Origin: Candidatus Bathyarchaeota archaeon
GTDB lineage: Archaea > Thermoproteota > Bathyarchaeia > Bathyarchaeales > Bathycorpusculaceae
Direction: 5' to 3'
DNA: 64,000 nt
Assembly: GCA_003164295.1 (NCBI GenBank)
Contig: PLTA01000039.1
Coordinates: 50,019 to 114,018 of the forward strand
The notes under the pieces: model-generated
Seen by the model: the letters and a program-made list of their open reading frames with translations, nothing else
What the model was told of the DNA's origin: nothing
Database searches by the model: none
Position numbers and translations under genes: made by a program
Shown here: one piece after another, positions 9,967 to 17,947 of the stretch
Position numbering within the stretch: position 1 is the stretch's first letter
How the letters are laid out: every line of letters starts with the position of its first letter

Positions 9967-10038
9967 TTAGGGTTTCTGCGTCGAGATTTTTCCACAATGC
10001 ATTTTGGGAAAGATACCCTATATTTGACGAGGGTTTGT

Positions 10039-10815
10039 ATGATTCACTACAGTTTGCCCAGGGGCATGCGATATACCACACTTGAAGAAAGAAAACAATT
10101 CTATATTTCAGAATTTAACCTTCAAAAAGTTGCTGAATGGTTCAAAGACGGGCTTAACAGAACCAAATTTGCAGTTATCATGGGCAGGCACACAAAAATT
10201 TACCCTCAAAAATACAAAGAAGACGCTGCAACCACAATAATAATCGACGAATACAAAAATTTAGAAGACCTAAAACGACAAATCCTAGAATTTTTGCCCG
10301 AAGCCGTTTATTATGATAGAAACATCTATGATGAAAAAGACCACAAGATTGGTCAAGAACTCGCTTTTGACCTCGACCCAGAAAATATAACCTGCCCAAT
10401 TCACGGCTCTTTGGCGGACAAAATGAAGAGGCAGCAGGGTTTGAGTTTCTGCGAGCTGGAGTTGCAGATGGTTCAGAGGGAGGCAATGTGGCTTTTTGAT
10501 TTTCTTGAAGATCGCTTCTCAAAGGTCCGCGCAGTATATTCTGGCAGGGGTTTTCATCTGCATGTTTTTGATAAACAAGCTTACATGTTGACCCCTAAAG
10601 AAAGACAGGAGATTGCAGAGCTGGTTAAGAAAGAGGGGTTTCATATTGATGAATGGGTCACTGCGGGGGAAATGCGTCTAATCCGTCTGCCTTATAGCTT
10701 GAATGGGTTGGTGTCCAGAATCGCGTTGCCACTGAACAAGATTGAACTGCAAACGTTTAGCCCTGTCAATGACAAGCGGGTACTGCCTCGGTTTCTTGAG
10801 GCAGCTACTTTTTGA
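10039..10815 (+). CDS. short DNA primase small subunit (PriS)-like protein
   Basis: A 258-residue protein of the archaeo-eukaryotic primase (AEP) family. The catalytic Asp-x-Asp lies in LAFDLDPEN, the nucleotide-binding His strand in YSGRGFHLHVFD, and the third motif in AGEMRLIRLPYSLNG. Between the first two, Cys-x2-His (CPIH) and a single later Cys (SFCELE) suggest a zinc site that lacks one ligand. Archaeal PriS is normally about 330-350 residues, so this is short, mainly at the N-terminus and in the zinc insertion. An upstream ATG at 9949 is possible, but ATG 10039 has GAGGG 5 nt before it. It is either the replicative PriS in reduced form or a separate AEP; I cannot tell which. No priL is adjacent. 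Confidence 0.72.
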   Translation: MIHYSLPRGMRYTTLEERKQFYISEFNLQKVAEWFKDGLNRTKFAVIMGRHTKIYPQKYKEDAATTIIIDEYKNLEDLKRQILEFLPEAVYYDRNIYDEKDHKIGQELAFDLDPENITCPIHGSLADKMKRQQGLSFCELELQMVQREAMWLFDFLEDRFSKVRAVYSGRGFHLHVFDKQAYMLTPKERQEIAELVKKEGFHIDEWVTAGEMRLIRLPYSLNGLVSRIALPLNKIELQTFSPVNDKRVLPRFLEAATF

Positions 10816-10903
10816 CTTCTTTAGCTTTCTTTTCTTTTTTCGCGTAATAGGCTTTCTTTTTCTTTTCTTCTTCTGCTTTTGTAAGTTTAGTTGCTTTTGC
10901 CAT
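10805..10903 (-). CDS. small lysine-rich protein, 32 aa
   Basis: A tiny open frame encoding 32 residues, about half Lys and strongly helical, beginning MAKATKLTKAEEEKKKK. It begins with ATG at 10903, preceded by TTGAGGA as ribosome binding site 5-6 nt upstream and by AT-rich TATA-like sequence at 10910-10930. Its last 11 nt overlap the end of the convergent primase-like gene. I know no family for it. The composition suggests nucleic-acid or ribosome binding, which is inference only. Confidence 0.5.
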   Translation of the reverse strand: MAKATKLTKAEEEKKKKAYYAKKEKKAKEVKK

Positions 10904-11019
10904 TAAAATCCTCAAATATATTATCGTTAACTTGCATAAAAAATTTTCCCGCTTAAAAACATCGTTGAAAAGTTTATTTGTTCTTTAACAGTTCACTTTA
11001 GTCATATTGAGGATTTATC

Positions 11020-12393
11020 ATGGATCAATTTGACGTCATAGTTATTGGTTCAGGCTCTGGCATGCTTGTTGCTTCTGCTGCAGTGGATCAGGGTTTGAAA
11101 GTAGCTTTGGTTGAGCATGGAAAAATGGGGGGTACATGCATTAACGTTGGTTGTGTTCCCTCGAAAATGCTGATTTACACAGCAGATGTCATTGCCTCCA
11201 TTAAAGATGGAGGACAACTGGGTATCAATGCAACTTTAGACTCAGTTGATTTTAACAATATCATGCATAGAATGCGTGAGCTTGTCCGTGAGGATTCTGG
11301 GCATCAGGCATTAGCGGTCGAAGCTACGCCGGAGATGACGTGGTTTAAAGAAGCAGGCGAGTTTATCTCTGATTACACCATGCAAGTCGGCTCACTTATC
11401 ATCTCAGCAGAGAAGATTTTCATAGCGTCAGGAGCACGCACCGCCTTACCTTTAATCAAGGGTATAGAGAAAATAAACTACTTAACAAGCGACACCGTGC
11501 TGGAACTACAAACACCACCCAAAAGCATTCTGATCGTTGGCGGAGGTTACATTGGCATGGAGTACGGCCATTTCTTCGCCGGAATTGGGACAAAAACCAC
11601 TATACTTCAAAGACCCGACCGAGTTGTGCCTGAAGAGGAACCAGAAATCTCTGAATTGTTAAAGAAAGAAATGAGACAGCGAATGGAAATTTACACTGGC
11701 TTTGAAGTAACTGAAGCTAAACAAGAAGGGCAGGTTAAAACTCTGATTGCTAGAAATCGCGAAGATGGCAGCCTACATGAATTCTCAGCCGAAGCAGTAA
11801 TGATTGCCACGGGAAGGGTTTCCAACGCCGACATATTGAAACCTGAAAAAACAGGAGTAAAACTAAATGATCACAATTTCATAACGGTCAACGAATATCT
11901 TGAAACCAGCAAAAAAAACATTTGGGCTTTCGGCGATGCAATAGGTACTCAAATGTTTAAGCACGTAGCCAACTATGAAGCAGGCGTCGTTTGGCATAAT
12001 TCCGTTCATGATCACAAAGTTAAAGTGGATTTTTCAGCCGCTCCTCATGCAATTTTCAGTCACCCACAAGTTGCCTCAGTTGGCTTAAAAGAGCAAGAAG
12101 CCAAACAACAAAATCGCAAAATCCTTGTTGGACAATCCCTATACAAAGATACAGCTATGGGCGCAGCTATGGGGTTCCCAGAAGGCTTCGCAAAAGTAAT
12201 CGTAGAACAACAAACAGGCAAAATCCTAGGAGCCCACATAATCGGTCCAGAAGCTTCAATTCTTATCCAAGAAATCATTAATGCCATGGCTTCAGAAACA
12301 GGAACCTTCGCACCAATCGCACAGGGAATGCATATTCATCCTGCTTTATCGGAGGTTGTTCAAAATGCTTTTGGCAGCCTTAGGCCAGCATAA
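11020..12393 (+). CDS. dihydrolipoamide dehydrogenase/mercuric reductase-like flavoprotein
   Basis: A 457-residue class I pyridine nucleotide-disulfide oxidoreductase. The FAD-binding GSGSGM loop is at residues 10-15, the redox-active Cys40-x4-Cys45 in GGTCINVGCVPSK, the NAD(P)-binding GGGYIGMEYG near residue 173, the second FAD contact in AFGDAIG, and the dimer-interface His-Pro...Glu of the C-terminus in HIHPALSEV. It lacks the Cys pair of true mercuric reductases at the C-terminus and has no HMA domain. Without lipoate-dependent complex genes nearby the substrate is unclear; it could serve a lipoyl, CoA or protein disulfide. A glutaredoxin gene follows 48 nt later, which may point to a dithiol partner. 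Confidence 0.85.
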   Translation: MDQFDVIVIGSGSGMLVASAAVDQGLKVALVEHGKMGGTCINVGCVPSKMLIYTADVIASIKDGGQLGINATLDSVDFNNIMHRMRELVREDSGHQALAVEATPEMTWFKEAGEFISDYTMQVGSLIISAEKIFIASGARTALPLIKGIEKINYLTSDTVLELQTPPKSILIVGGGYIGMEYGHFFAGIGTKTTILQRPDRVVPEEEPEISELLKKEMRQRMEIYTGFEVTEAKQEGQVKTLIARNREDGSLHEFSAEAVMIATGRVSNADILKPEKTGVKLNDHNFITVNEYLETSKKNIWAFGDAIGTQMFKHVANYEAGVVWHNSVHDHKVKVDFSAAPHAIFSHPQVASVGLKEQEAKQQNRKILVGQSLYKDTAMGAAMGFPEGFAKVIVEQQTGKILGAHIIGPEASILIQEIINAMASETGTFAPIAQGMHIHPALSEVVQNAFGSLRPA

Positions 12394-12441
12394 AAAGTTA
12401 TATCTCGCCGAAAGCAAGTGTTTCTAGCAGAGTGTTTTGTT

Positions 12442-12726
12442 ATGAATATTTCAAAGGTTTCTGGTAAGAATAGCAAACATAAAGTTTTCGTGTACGCTTT
12501 AAGCACTTGCGTTTGGTGCAAAATGACTAAGCAATATCTAAATGACAATGGAATCGAATACGAATTTGTTGATGTTGATTTAGCTGACGAAAAAGACAAA
12601 GAAAAGATTCATGAAACAATCCAATCCAAAGGCGGCATGCTAAACTACCCAACTACAATTGTTGACGATAAAGTCGTAATTAGTGGTTTTCGCAAAGACA
12701 AACTCAAAGAGGTACTTGAAATTTGA
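12442..12726 (+). CDS. glutaredoxin/NrdH-like redoxin
   Basis: A 94-residue single thioredoxin-fold protein with active site Cys23-Val-Trp-Cys26 after a strand, the cis-Pro in NYPTTI, and a C-terminal Gly-Phe-Arg-Lys substrate loop. It resembles the glutaredoxin-like proteins that partner ferredoxin-dependent reductases in methanogens. The reading frame opens at GTG 12418, but ATG 12442 starts at the natural N-terminus. Its stop codon overlaps the TTG start of the FTR gene by 4 nt, so the two are translationally coupled; it is very likely the substrate of that reductase. Confidence 0.87.
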   Translation: MNISKVSGKNSKHKVFVYALSTCVWCKMTKQYLNDNGIEYEFVDVDLADEKDKEKIHETIQSKGGMLNYPTTIVDDKVVISGFRKDKLKEVLEI

Positions 12727-13292
12727 CCACACTTGAAGAAACGCGTCAAAGGGCTGAAGCGGACGCTAAAACCTTCGGATACTATCTGACCCCTCAGCCG
12801 GAACTTCTACAGGGATTTCTTGAAGGATTAAAAACAAATGAGGACCGCTACGGCTATCCCCTATGTCCATGCAGGTTAGCCTCTGGCAACTTTGAATTTG
12901 ACAGAGACATAATTTGCCCCTGCGACTACCGAGACCCGGACGTTGCTCAATATGGCTCATGCTACTGCAGACTTTATGTCAACAAGCAAGTTTTCGAAAG
13001 CAAAAACTTACCAGAAGTTCCCGAACGCAGACCTATAGAAAAACAGCAAAGAGCTTATGGAATTCAAGCCACCGCTAAAACTGCATTTGCATCTGCTCAA
13101 GGAGAGCAACAAGCATCTACATTGACAATGCAAGCTCCAAAGCCACAACCGACAGTTAAAAAGAAATTATGGTATTGCAAACAATGCGGTTACGTTGTTT
13201 TCCGTGAGGACCCACCTTACGTTTGCCCAATATGTAAAGCTAAAAAGGAAATGTTTGCTGAAATCGAGAGTAACATTGAATTTAATGGCTAA
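12723..13292 (+). CDS. ferredoxin-thioredoxin reductase catalytic domain fused to rubredoxin
   Basis: A 189-residue protein with two metal domains. Residues 1-95 are the FTR beta (catalytic) fold with Cys48-Pro-Cys50, Cys65-Pro-Cys67 and Cys80-Tyr-Cys82, which carry the [4Fe-4S] cluster and the reactive disulfide. After a Gln/Ala-rich linker, residues 145-185 form a rubredoxin domain with Cys-x2-Cys-Gly and Cys-Pro-x-Cys knuckles. The enzyme passes single electrons from ferredoxin (directly or through rubredoxin) to reduce a disulfide, here presumably that of the coupled glutaredoxin. Fused rubredoxin-FTR proteins are known in methanogens. Start TTG 12723, with GAGGT 12 nt upstream inside the preceding gene. 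Confidence 0.9.
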   Translation: MTTLEETRQRAEADAKTFGYYLTPQPELLQGFLEGLKTNEDRYGYPLCPCRLASGNFEFDRDIICPCDYRDPDVAQYGSCYCRLYVNKQVFESKNLPEVPERRPIEKQQRAYGIQATAKTAFASAQGEQQASTLTMQAPKPQPTVKKKLWYCKQCGYVVFREDPPYVCPICKAKKEMFAEIESNIEFNG

Positions 13293-13442
13293 TTATTTTT
13301 CTATTTCTATCTCGATTTTTTTCCAATCTTCTTTTATTCCCTTAAGTGAAGTAATTGCTCCAGTTATGCTTCCGCTAATAAATTTTTCAACAAATTCATT
13401 AAGTGGAACATCTTTTCCATCAACTTTAAGTTTCAAACTCAA
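13293..13442 (-). CDS. small conserved-looking protein, 49 aa
   Basis: A 49-residue open frame on minus, starting at TTG 13442 with GGTGA 6-7 nt upstream and ending at 13293, directly after the convergent FTR gene. The translation (MSLKLKVDGKDVPLNEFVEK at the N-terminus) alternates hydrophobic and charged residues, then gives a Gly/Ile/Ser helix and a Glu/Lys/Ile strand. It resembles small archaeal proteins of about 50 residues with a lysine-rich strand and an NxFVxxFI segment that I have seen unannotated in other archaea. Function unknown. Codon pattern and ribosome binding site make it more credible than a chance frame. Confidence 0.62.
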   Translation of the reverse strand: MSLKLKVDGKDVPLNEFVEKFISGSITGAITSLKGIKEDWKKIEIEIEK

Positions 13443-13532
13443 ATTCCTTCACCGGTCATGGCTTAGTATAAGTGACAAGTAAAAAACTTTTCTGCAATCG
13501 CTAAATGCTTACGCAAAAAAAATAAAAAATGT

Positions 13533-14087
13533 TTACCGTAATGCAGTGGGTTTAACCAATACTCTAAGTTTTGTTAGGTTTTCTTTTATTTCAGCTTTAA
13601 CACCCATAGCCGCAAAGTATTCCTCAAGAAATATTCTTATAAAGTCTTTTGAAATCTCGGAAACCAATACCAATGTGTAATCGTTTGGAGCATTCTTTGT
13701 TAAACGGTAAAAATTGCATATCTCAAGCCGCGTTAACATTTCTTCTGGAGAATGGACTTTTGTTTTAAGTTGTTCCCAGTGCGCGCGAGCCACTTCTTTG
13801 TGGTCGCTCCAAAACTTCTCTCGCTCAGGCGATGAAGCAATTAAACCTAAGAACATAAGCCAATGGTCAACATCAATGATAACATGTTCACCGTTAAGAA
13901 GCATATCACTGTAAGCGAGAACTTTTTTCTTGATCGCTGGGTCTTCGAGGGCTTTGTTTTCGTTGTAGAATTTTAGGGCCCGTCGCATGACTTCGCTTTG
14001 TGATACTTGTGCTTCGGTGCTTATTTTTTCTAATAAGTCGGCTGTTGTTTTGTCGAATGCAACCGTTACTCTAGTAGGGTTCACCAT
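13533..14087 (-). CDS. ribbon-helix-helix regulator with C-terminal sensor-like domain
   Basis: About 184 residues. The first 45 form a CopG/MetJ-type ribbon-helix-helix DNA-binding unit (TRVTVAFD strand, then two helices with SQSEVMRRALKFY). The remaining 130 residues are an alpha/beta domain of a kind often attached to archaeal RHH regulators, containing WLMFLGLIASS and a closing pair of strands (KAEIKENLTKLRVLV). It probably binds DNA as a dimer and responds to a ligand that I cannot name. GTG 14096 and ATG 14087 are both possible starts; ATG leaves a clean RHH N-terminus. It is divergent from the endonuclease III gene. Confidence 0.8.
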   Translation of the reverse strand: MVNPTRVTVAFDKTTADLLEKISTEAQVSQSEVMRRALKFYNENKALEDPAIKKKVLAYSDMLLNGEHVIIDVDHWLMFLGLIASSPEREKFWSDHKEVARAHWEQLKTKVHSPEEMLTRLEICNFYRLTKNAPNDYTLVLVSEISKDFIRIFLEEYFAAMGVKAEIKENLTKLRVLVKPTALR

Positions 14088-14288
14088 TACGCTCACTTGT
14101 ATAACACATTTTCAAATTATTTGAAATTATATAAACATTACGCAGTTATCCACAAATAAAGCTTTGCAAATTTGAAGTAACCAGCAACATACCTAAACAA
14201 TTGTTAAGGTGACAATGGAAATGAAGTAAACTTTTATTCTCACCCGTCTAGTCTTTAACGTGGAACAAAAGCCAAGGAGAGACCCCAA

Positions 14289-14948
14289 ATGAAAAGCCCA
14301 GAAATATATCTTGACCCAAAACAAAGAAATGCAAAAGTAATCGAACTACTCGAAAAACAGTATCCAAACGCAAAAACAGCCCTAAACTATTCCAACCCGT
14401 TAGAAATACTTGTCGCTACCATGCTTTCAGCCCAAACAACCGACGAAAGAGTAAACATAGTAACCCAAAAACTGTTCAAAAAATACCACAAACCAGAAGA
14501 CTATGCCAATGCGAACATAGAAGAGTTAGAACAAGATATCCACTCAACAGGCTTCTACCATAACAAAGCTAGAAACTTACAGAAATGCTGCCTACTCTTA
14601 GTCGAAAAATTCAATTCACAAGTACCCAAAACAATGGATGAATTATTAGAGCTCCCCGGAGTCGCACGAAAAACAGCCAACATCGTGTTATTCAACGCTT
14701 TCGGCATAACGGATGGCATAGCAGTGGACACCCATGTTAACAGACTTTCACAGCGTCTTGGGCTTACGGACAACGATGACTCAACTAAAATAGAGCATGA
14801 TTTAATGTTGATTACGCCAAAAGAGAAATGGATGAAACTAACTGACTTACTAATTTTTCACGGAAGGCAAGTGTGCATGGCAAAAAAACCCAAATGCGAA
14901 ATTTGCGTTTTGAACAAATATTGCCCTTGCGCCTTTGCCTTCGACTAA
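14289..14948 (+). CDS. nth: endonuclease III, DNA glycosylase/AP lyase
   Basis: A 219-residue Nth-family enzyme that excises oxidised pyrimidines and cleaves the abasic site. It shows the helix-hairpin-helix LPGVARKTAN with the catalytic Lys, the catalytic Asp in GIAVDTHVNR about 18 residues later, and a C-terminal [4Fe-4S] motif Cys-x6-Cys-x2-Cys-x5-Cys. The start ATG 14289 follows AAGGAGAG. Its place among peroxide and superoxide defence genes fits repair of oxidative base damage. A peroxiredoxin follows 59 nt downstream. Confidence 0.94.
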   Translation: MKSPEIYLDPKQRNAKVIELLEKQYPNAKTALNYSNPLEILVATMLSAQTTDERVNIVTQKLFKKYHKPEDYANANIEELEQDIHSTGFYHNKARNLQKCCLLLVEKFNSQVPKTMDELLELPGVARKTANIVLFNAFGITDGIAVDTHVNRLSQRLGLTDNDDSTKIEHDLMLITPKEKWMKLTDLLIFHGRQVCMAKKPKCEICVLNKYCPCAFAFD

Positions 14949-15007
14949 AAAAAACATCACGCATTTATACAAGCGTACGTTTTTTTCTATAAGCGAGGAC
15001 AATTCTC

Positions 15008-15484
15008 ATGTCAACCAAAATCAAAGTTGGAGACAATACACCTGATTTCACCCTTCCAGACGTTAACATGAAACCCAGAAGCCTAAAAGATTTTTTAGGG
15101 CAAAAAATCGTTTTAGCTTTTTTTGTGGGCGCTTTCACCTCAACATGCACAAAAGAAATGTGTGAATTTCGAGATTCAATGTCGCGGCTTATCGATTTGA
15201 ACTCTCAAGTTATTGGAGTAAGCGTAAACGATCCGTTTAGCAACAAAGGATTCGCAGAGAAAAACAGGCTACCCTTCCCCATACTTAGCGATTACAAACG
15301 AGAAGTTATCAAAACTTATGGTTTGGAGTTACCTAATTATGCTGGGCTTGACGGTTATACTGTTGCTAAACGATCAATTTTCATTCTTGATCAAAAAGGG
15401 ATTGTACGGTATGTTTGGGTTTCAGACAATCCAGCTGTAGAACCAAACTATCAAGAAATACAAAATATGCTCAGACAAATTTAG
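15008..15484 (+). CDS. peroxiredoxin, BCP/AhpC-TSA type
   Basis: A 158-residue peroxiredoxin. The peroxidatic Cys is in FTSTCTKEMCEF, with a second Cys five residues later, the arrangement of the alpha-2 resolving Cys in BCP/PrxQ enzymes, so an intramolecular disulfide is expected. The catalytic Thr of T-x2-C precedes it and an Arg follows in the C-terminal half. It reduces H2O2 and alkyl peroxides with electrons from a thioredoxin or glutaredoxin, for which the FTR-coupled redoxin or Pdo in this window are candidates (inference). ATG 15008 has GAGGA 9 nt upstream. Confidence 0.9.
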   Translation: MSTKIKVGDNTPDFTLPDVNMKPRSLKDFLGQKIVLAFFVGAFTSTCTKEMCEFRDSMSRLIDLNSQVIGVSVNDPFSNKGFAEKNRLPFPILSDYKREVIKTYGLELPNYAGLDGYTVAKRSIFILDQKGIVRYVWVSDNPAVEPNYQEIQNMLRQI

Positions 15485-15627
15485 GCGGAATCCATTTCAC
15501 TTGAGATTGTCGAAAAAACCAAGTACTCATTATCCATCCAACAACTGGTAAAAACAGCTCATAAAATTTTGGAGCGCACAAAAGTTATTAGCCAAATAGT
15601 TAGCGTACTATAGACGTGATTATTTAA

Positions 15628-15773
15628 GTGGCATTTGAAATCCAAGAATTACCAGACGTTATTCGAGTAATAGTTCTGTTAAACCTTAGCAAAGGCGCTA
15701 AAATAAAAAAGTCAACCCTGAAAACCCGCATTGACCGTGTTTGCGTTAGCTAGCCTGTATAGAAATATCTGAG
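15628..15773 (+). pseudogene. frame-disrupted winged-helix segment of the next gene
   Basis: From GTG 15628 one frame reads a helix-rich stretch (FEIQELPDVIRVIVLLNLSK) that ends at TAG about 15751. An overlapping frame then reads LTVFALASLYRNI, and a third frame continues as SELDRALKEMATEGLI into the downstream coding sequence. Joined, these would form a plausible winged-helix N-terminus. At least two indels, near 15730 and near 15768, would be needed to restore it. They may be sequencing errors or true decay. Confidence 0.5.
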
Positions 15774-16490
15774 TTGGATAGAGCCCTAAAAGAAATGGCC
15801 ACTGAAGGCTTGATTGTTGAAAAAGACGCCATGGTGCAGTTGACTCCTCAAGGCCAAAAATTGGGCCAAGAATGGGAAAGTCTTCTATTAAAGAAAGAAC
15901 CCATCATGGAAGTTGTTGCAGGCTTAGTTGATGGGTCAATAACAAGTTTAGTCGTAATTATCTCAGCATTCATAGCAACCTTAACCGATAACAAAACCAT
16001 CTTTTCGGACACCAGAACAATCGTTTTTGCCGCCCTCTTAACGCTTAGTGCAGTTGCCGTAACCAACTTCTCAAGCTTTCTGCTTGGCGGAATCACGGAA
16101 GATTTAGCAGATATCATGACACTTCAGAACTTAATGAATTATAGCTTAAGCGACATACCTGATAAGAGAGAACGTGATAAGTCATTATTGTTAGTGCAGA
16201 AATTGTTTACTTTACTTGGGAAACAAATACATAGGTCTAACATTTATGTAGCAATAATTTCTGGAACAACGACGTTTCTTGCAGGAATCATTCCAATTGC
16301 AACTTATTTGGCACTTCCAACATACTACAACATTGTCGTTTCGCTTCTTGAAGTCAGCATTATTTCGGGAGTGTTTCTGGCGCGGTATCGTTCAAAGAAG
16401 ACGAGGGTAAATTGGAGAATAACATTAGCCGAAACAGTCGTCATTGTAATAATCGCTGTTGTTGTATCGCTGCTGCTTGGTGCAATATAA
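15774..16490 (+). CDS. VIT1/CCC1-like membrane protein, N-terminus probably truncated by frameshift
   Basis: The readable frame of 238 residues starts with the tail of a winged-helix-like segment (about residues 1-40), then has five or so transmembrane helices. The motif VVAGLVDGSITSL resembles the first helix of VIT/CCC1 iron-manganese transporters, in which a Gly-x2-Asp-Gly turn is conserved; a cytosolic stretch (residues 115-155) precedes two closing helix pairs. The family moves Fe2+ or Mn2+ across the membrane. There is no good ribosome binding site at TTG 15774, and the reading frame appears to be continued upstream in other frames, so the true gene probably starts at or before 15628. 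Calling it an active transporter is uncertain. Confidence 0.6.
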   Translation: MDRALKEMATEGLIVEKDAMVQLTPQGQKLGQEWESLLLKKEPIMEVVAGLVDGSITSLVVIISAFIATLTDNKTIFSDTRTIVFAALLTLSAVAVTNFSSFLLGGITEDLADIMTLQNLMNYSLSDIPDKRERDKSLLLVQKLFTLLGKQIHRSNIYVAIISGTTTFLAGIIPIATYLALPTYYNIVVSLLEVSIISGVFLARYRSKKTRVNWRITLAETVVIVIIAVVVSLLLGAI

Positions 16491-16494
16491 AATG

Positions 16495-16920
16495 TTAAGA
16501 TAATCGACGATGTTCAACCATTAAACATTTATCCATAACTACAACCAAACCCGCTTGCTCAGCCATTTTGGCAGCCTGTTCATTTACGATTCCAAGTTGC
16601 AGCCAAACCACTAGTGGCCTACCATACATCTGCTTTAATTTTATGGCTTGCTCAACTATCGGTGGCACATCTCTTGCTGGTCTAAAAATATCAACGATAT
16701 CGATGGTTTTCTGGATTTCAAATGGAATATCAAATAGACTTGCGTAACTTTTCTCGCTAAGAATTTCAGAGGCAAAAGGATTGACAGGTATTATGTTGTA
16801 CCCATGTTGTTTTAGATAAACGCTGACTTTGTGGCTATCTTTTTCGGGATCTGTAGATAAGCCGACAACAGCGATAACCTTGGTTTTTTTTAGTATTTCT
16901 TTAATTTCGTTTTGACTCAA
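16495..16920 (-). CDS. CoA-binding domain protein (YccU-like)
   Basis: About 141 residues forming one Rossmann-like CoA-binding domain of the YccU/COG1832 type: VIAVVGLSTDPEKDSHKVSVYL near the N-terminus, YNIIPVNPFA, a Asp-Ile-Phe-Arg-Pro segment, and VVWLQLGIVNE, all conserved in the family. Members bind CoA, but their role is not established. The open frame reaches TTG 16944, but GGTGGG lies just before TTG 16920, which is the natural N-terminus. It follows the disrupted HtrA gene on the same strand by 17 nt and could be cotranscribed with it. Confidence 0.82.
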   Translation of the reverse strand: MSQNEIKEILKKTKVIAVVGLSTDPEKDSHKVSVYLKQHGYNIIPVNPFASEILSEKSYASLFDIPFEIQKTIDIVDIFRPARDVPPIVEQAIKLKQMYGRPLVVWLQLGIVNEQAAKMAEQAGLVVVMDKCLMVEHRRLS

Positions 16921-16937
16921 ATTACCCACCAATCCAG

Positions 16938-17891
16938 TCAGCAAACAGTGCTTAATGGTGCTTCGCTTAGTTTTAAATCAAAAAAGTGCTCTTTACCGTT
17001 TCGTAAAGCTAGGATTCTAACAACATCATCGATTTTTCTCTTCTGAATTTCGTTAACTAAGTCCTCGATTTTGTTTGTTTCTATCTTGTTTATCTCTAGA
17101 ATGATGTCGCCTTCAGCCATGTCGGCTTGTTCTGCAGGGCTGTCCTCAGCAATTCGGGTTACTAATACGCCGCCATTAACTGGTAAACTGTAGTAGCGAG
17201 CGATTTCCCGTGTTAAGGTTAATCCCACTATACCAAGCCAAGGCCTCTTTACGCCCGCCTTCCGTGATAATTTCGTCTGTGCATGTTTTCGCTGAGTTTA
17301 TGGGAATTGCAAAACCGATGCCTTGGGCAAATGGTATGATGGCTGTGTTAATTGCTATAACTTTGCCCATTACATCTACGAGGGGGCCACCACTGTTTCC
17401 AGGATTAATTGAAGCGTCAGTTTGAACAAGGTTCTCTATTAAGCCTCTTTCAGAATCTATTGTTCTGTTAATGGCACTAATTACTCCTGATGTTACGCTG
17501 GGTCCACCTGTTAAACCAAAAGGATTACCAATAGCATAGACCCTTTGCCCTACCCTTAACTTATCTGAATCACCTAGTTCTGCTGCCTGAAGATTTCTTT
17601 TATTAGCATTAACCTCGACCACCGCTATATCGTGGATGGCACAAGCCCCTACAATTGTACCCTCAAGAACTTCATCATTGCCAAGAGTGACATTGATTTT
17701 TTTGCGCCACCTACAACGTGATTATTTGTCAAAATCAACACTTTGGAATCTATAATAGTACCTGACCCCATTCCCCCAACAGGCACCGCTTGATAGAAAA
17801 TATTGTGGACAAGCTTTAAGGTACTTATGTTAACTGTACTTTTGCTAACTTTAGCAATAGTTTCCAAAATAGCCTCTTCATCGTAAGACAA
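16938..17891 (-). pseudogene. HtrA/DegP-type serine protease with PDZ domain, two frameshifts
   Basis: Three minus-strand frames together make one HtrA-like protease of about 315 residues. Frame one (17891 to about 17700) carries the catalytic His in LTNNHVV; frame two (about 17700 to 17245) carries the Asp in HDIAVVEV and the Ser in NPGNSGGP; frame three (about 17245 to 16938) carries the PDZ domain. The first break is at a run of seven T on plus (17697-17703), where one more base restores the frame; the second is near 17245, where removing one base restores WLGIVGLTL. The start is TTG 17891 after GAGGA. There is no signal peptide, so it would be cytoplasmic. All three triad residues survive, so sequencing error is as likely as decay. 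Confidence 0.75.
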
Positions 17892-17947
17892 GAAGTTTTC
17901 CTCAAAACCAGTAAAGATTCGTTTTTAATAAATCTTGATTGCCTTGT

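Noticed and set aside
13195..13482. 95-codon plus frame over the end of the FTR gene
   Set aside because: It overlaps the rubredoxin domain in another frame and is antisense to the better supported 49-residue gene.
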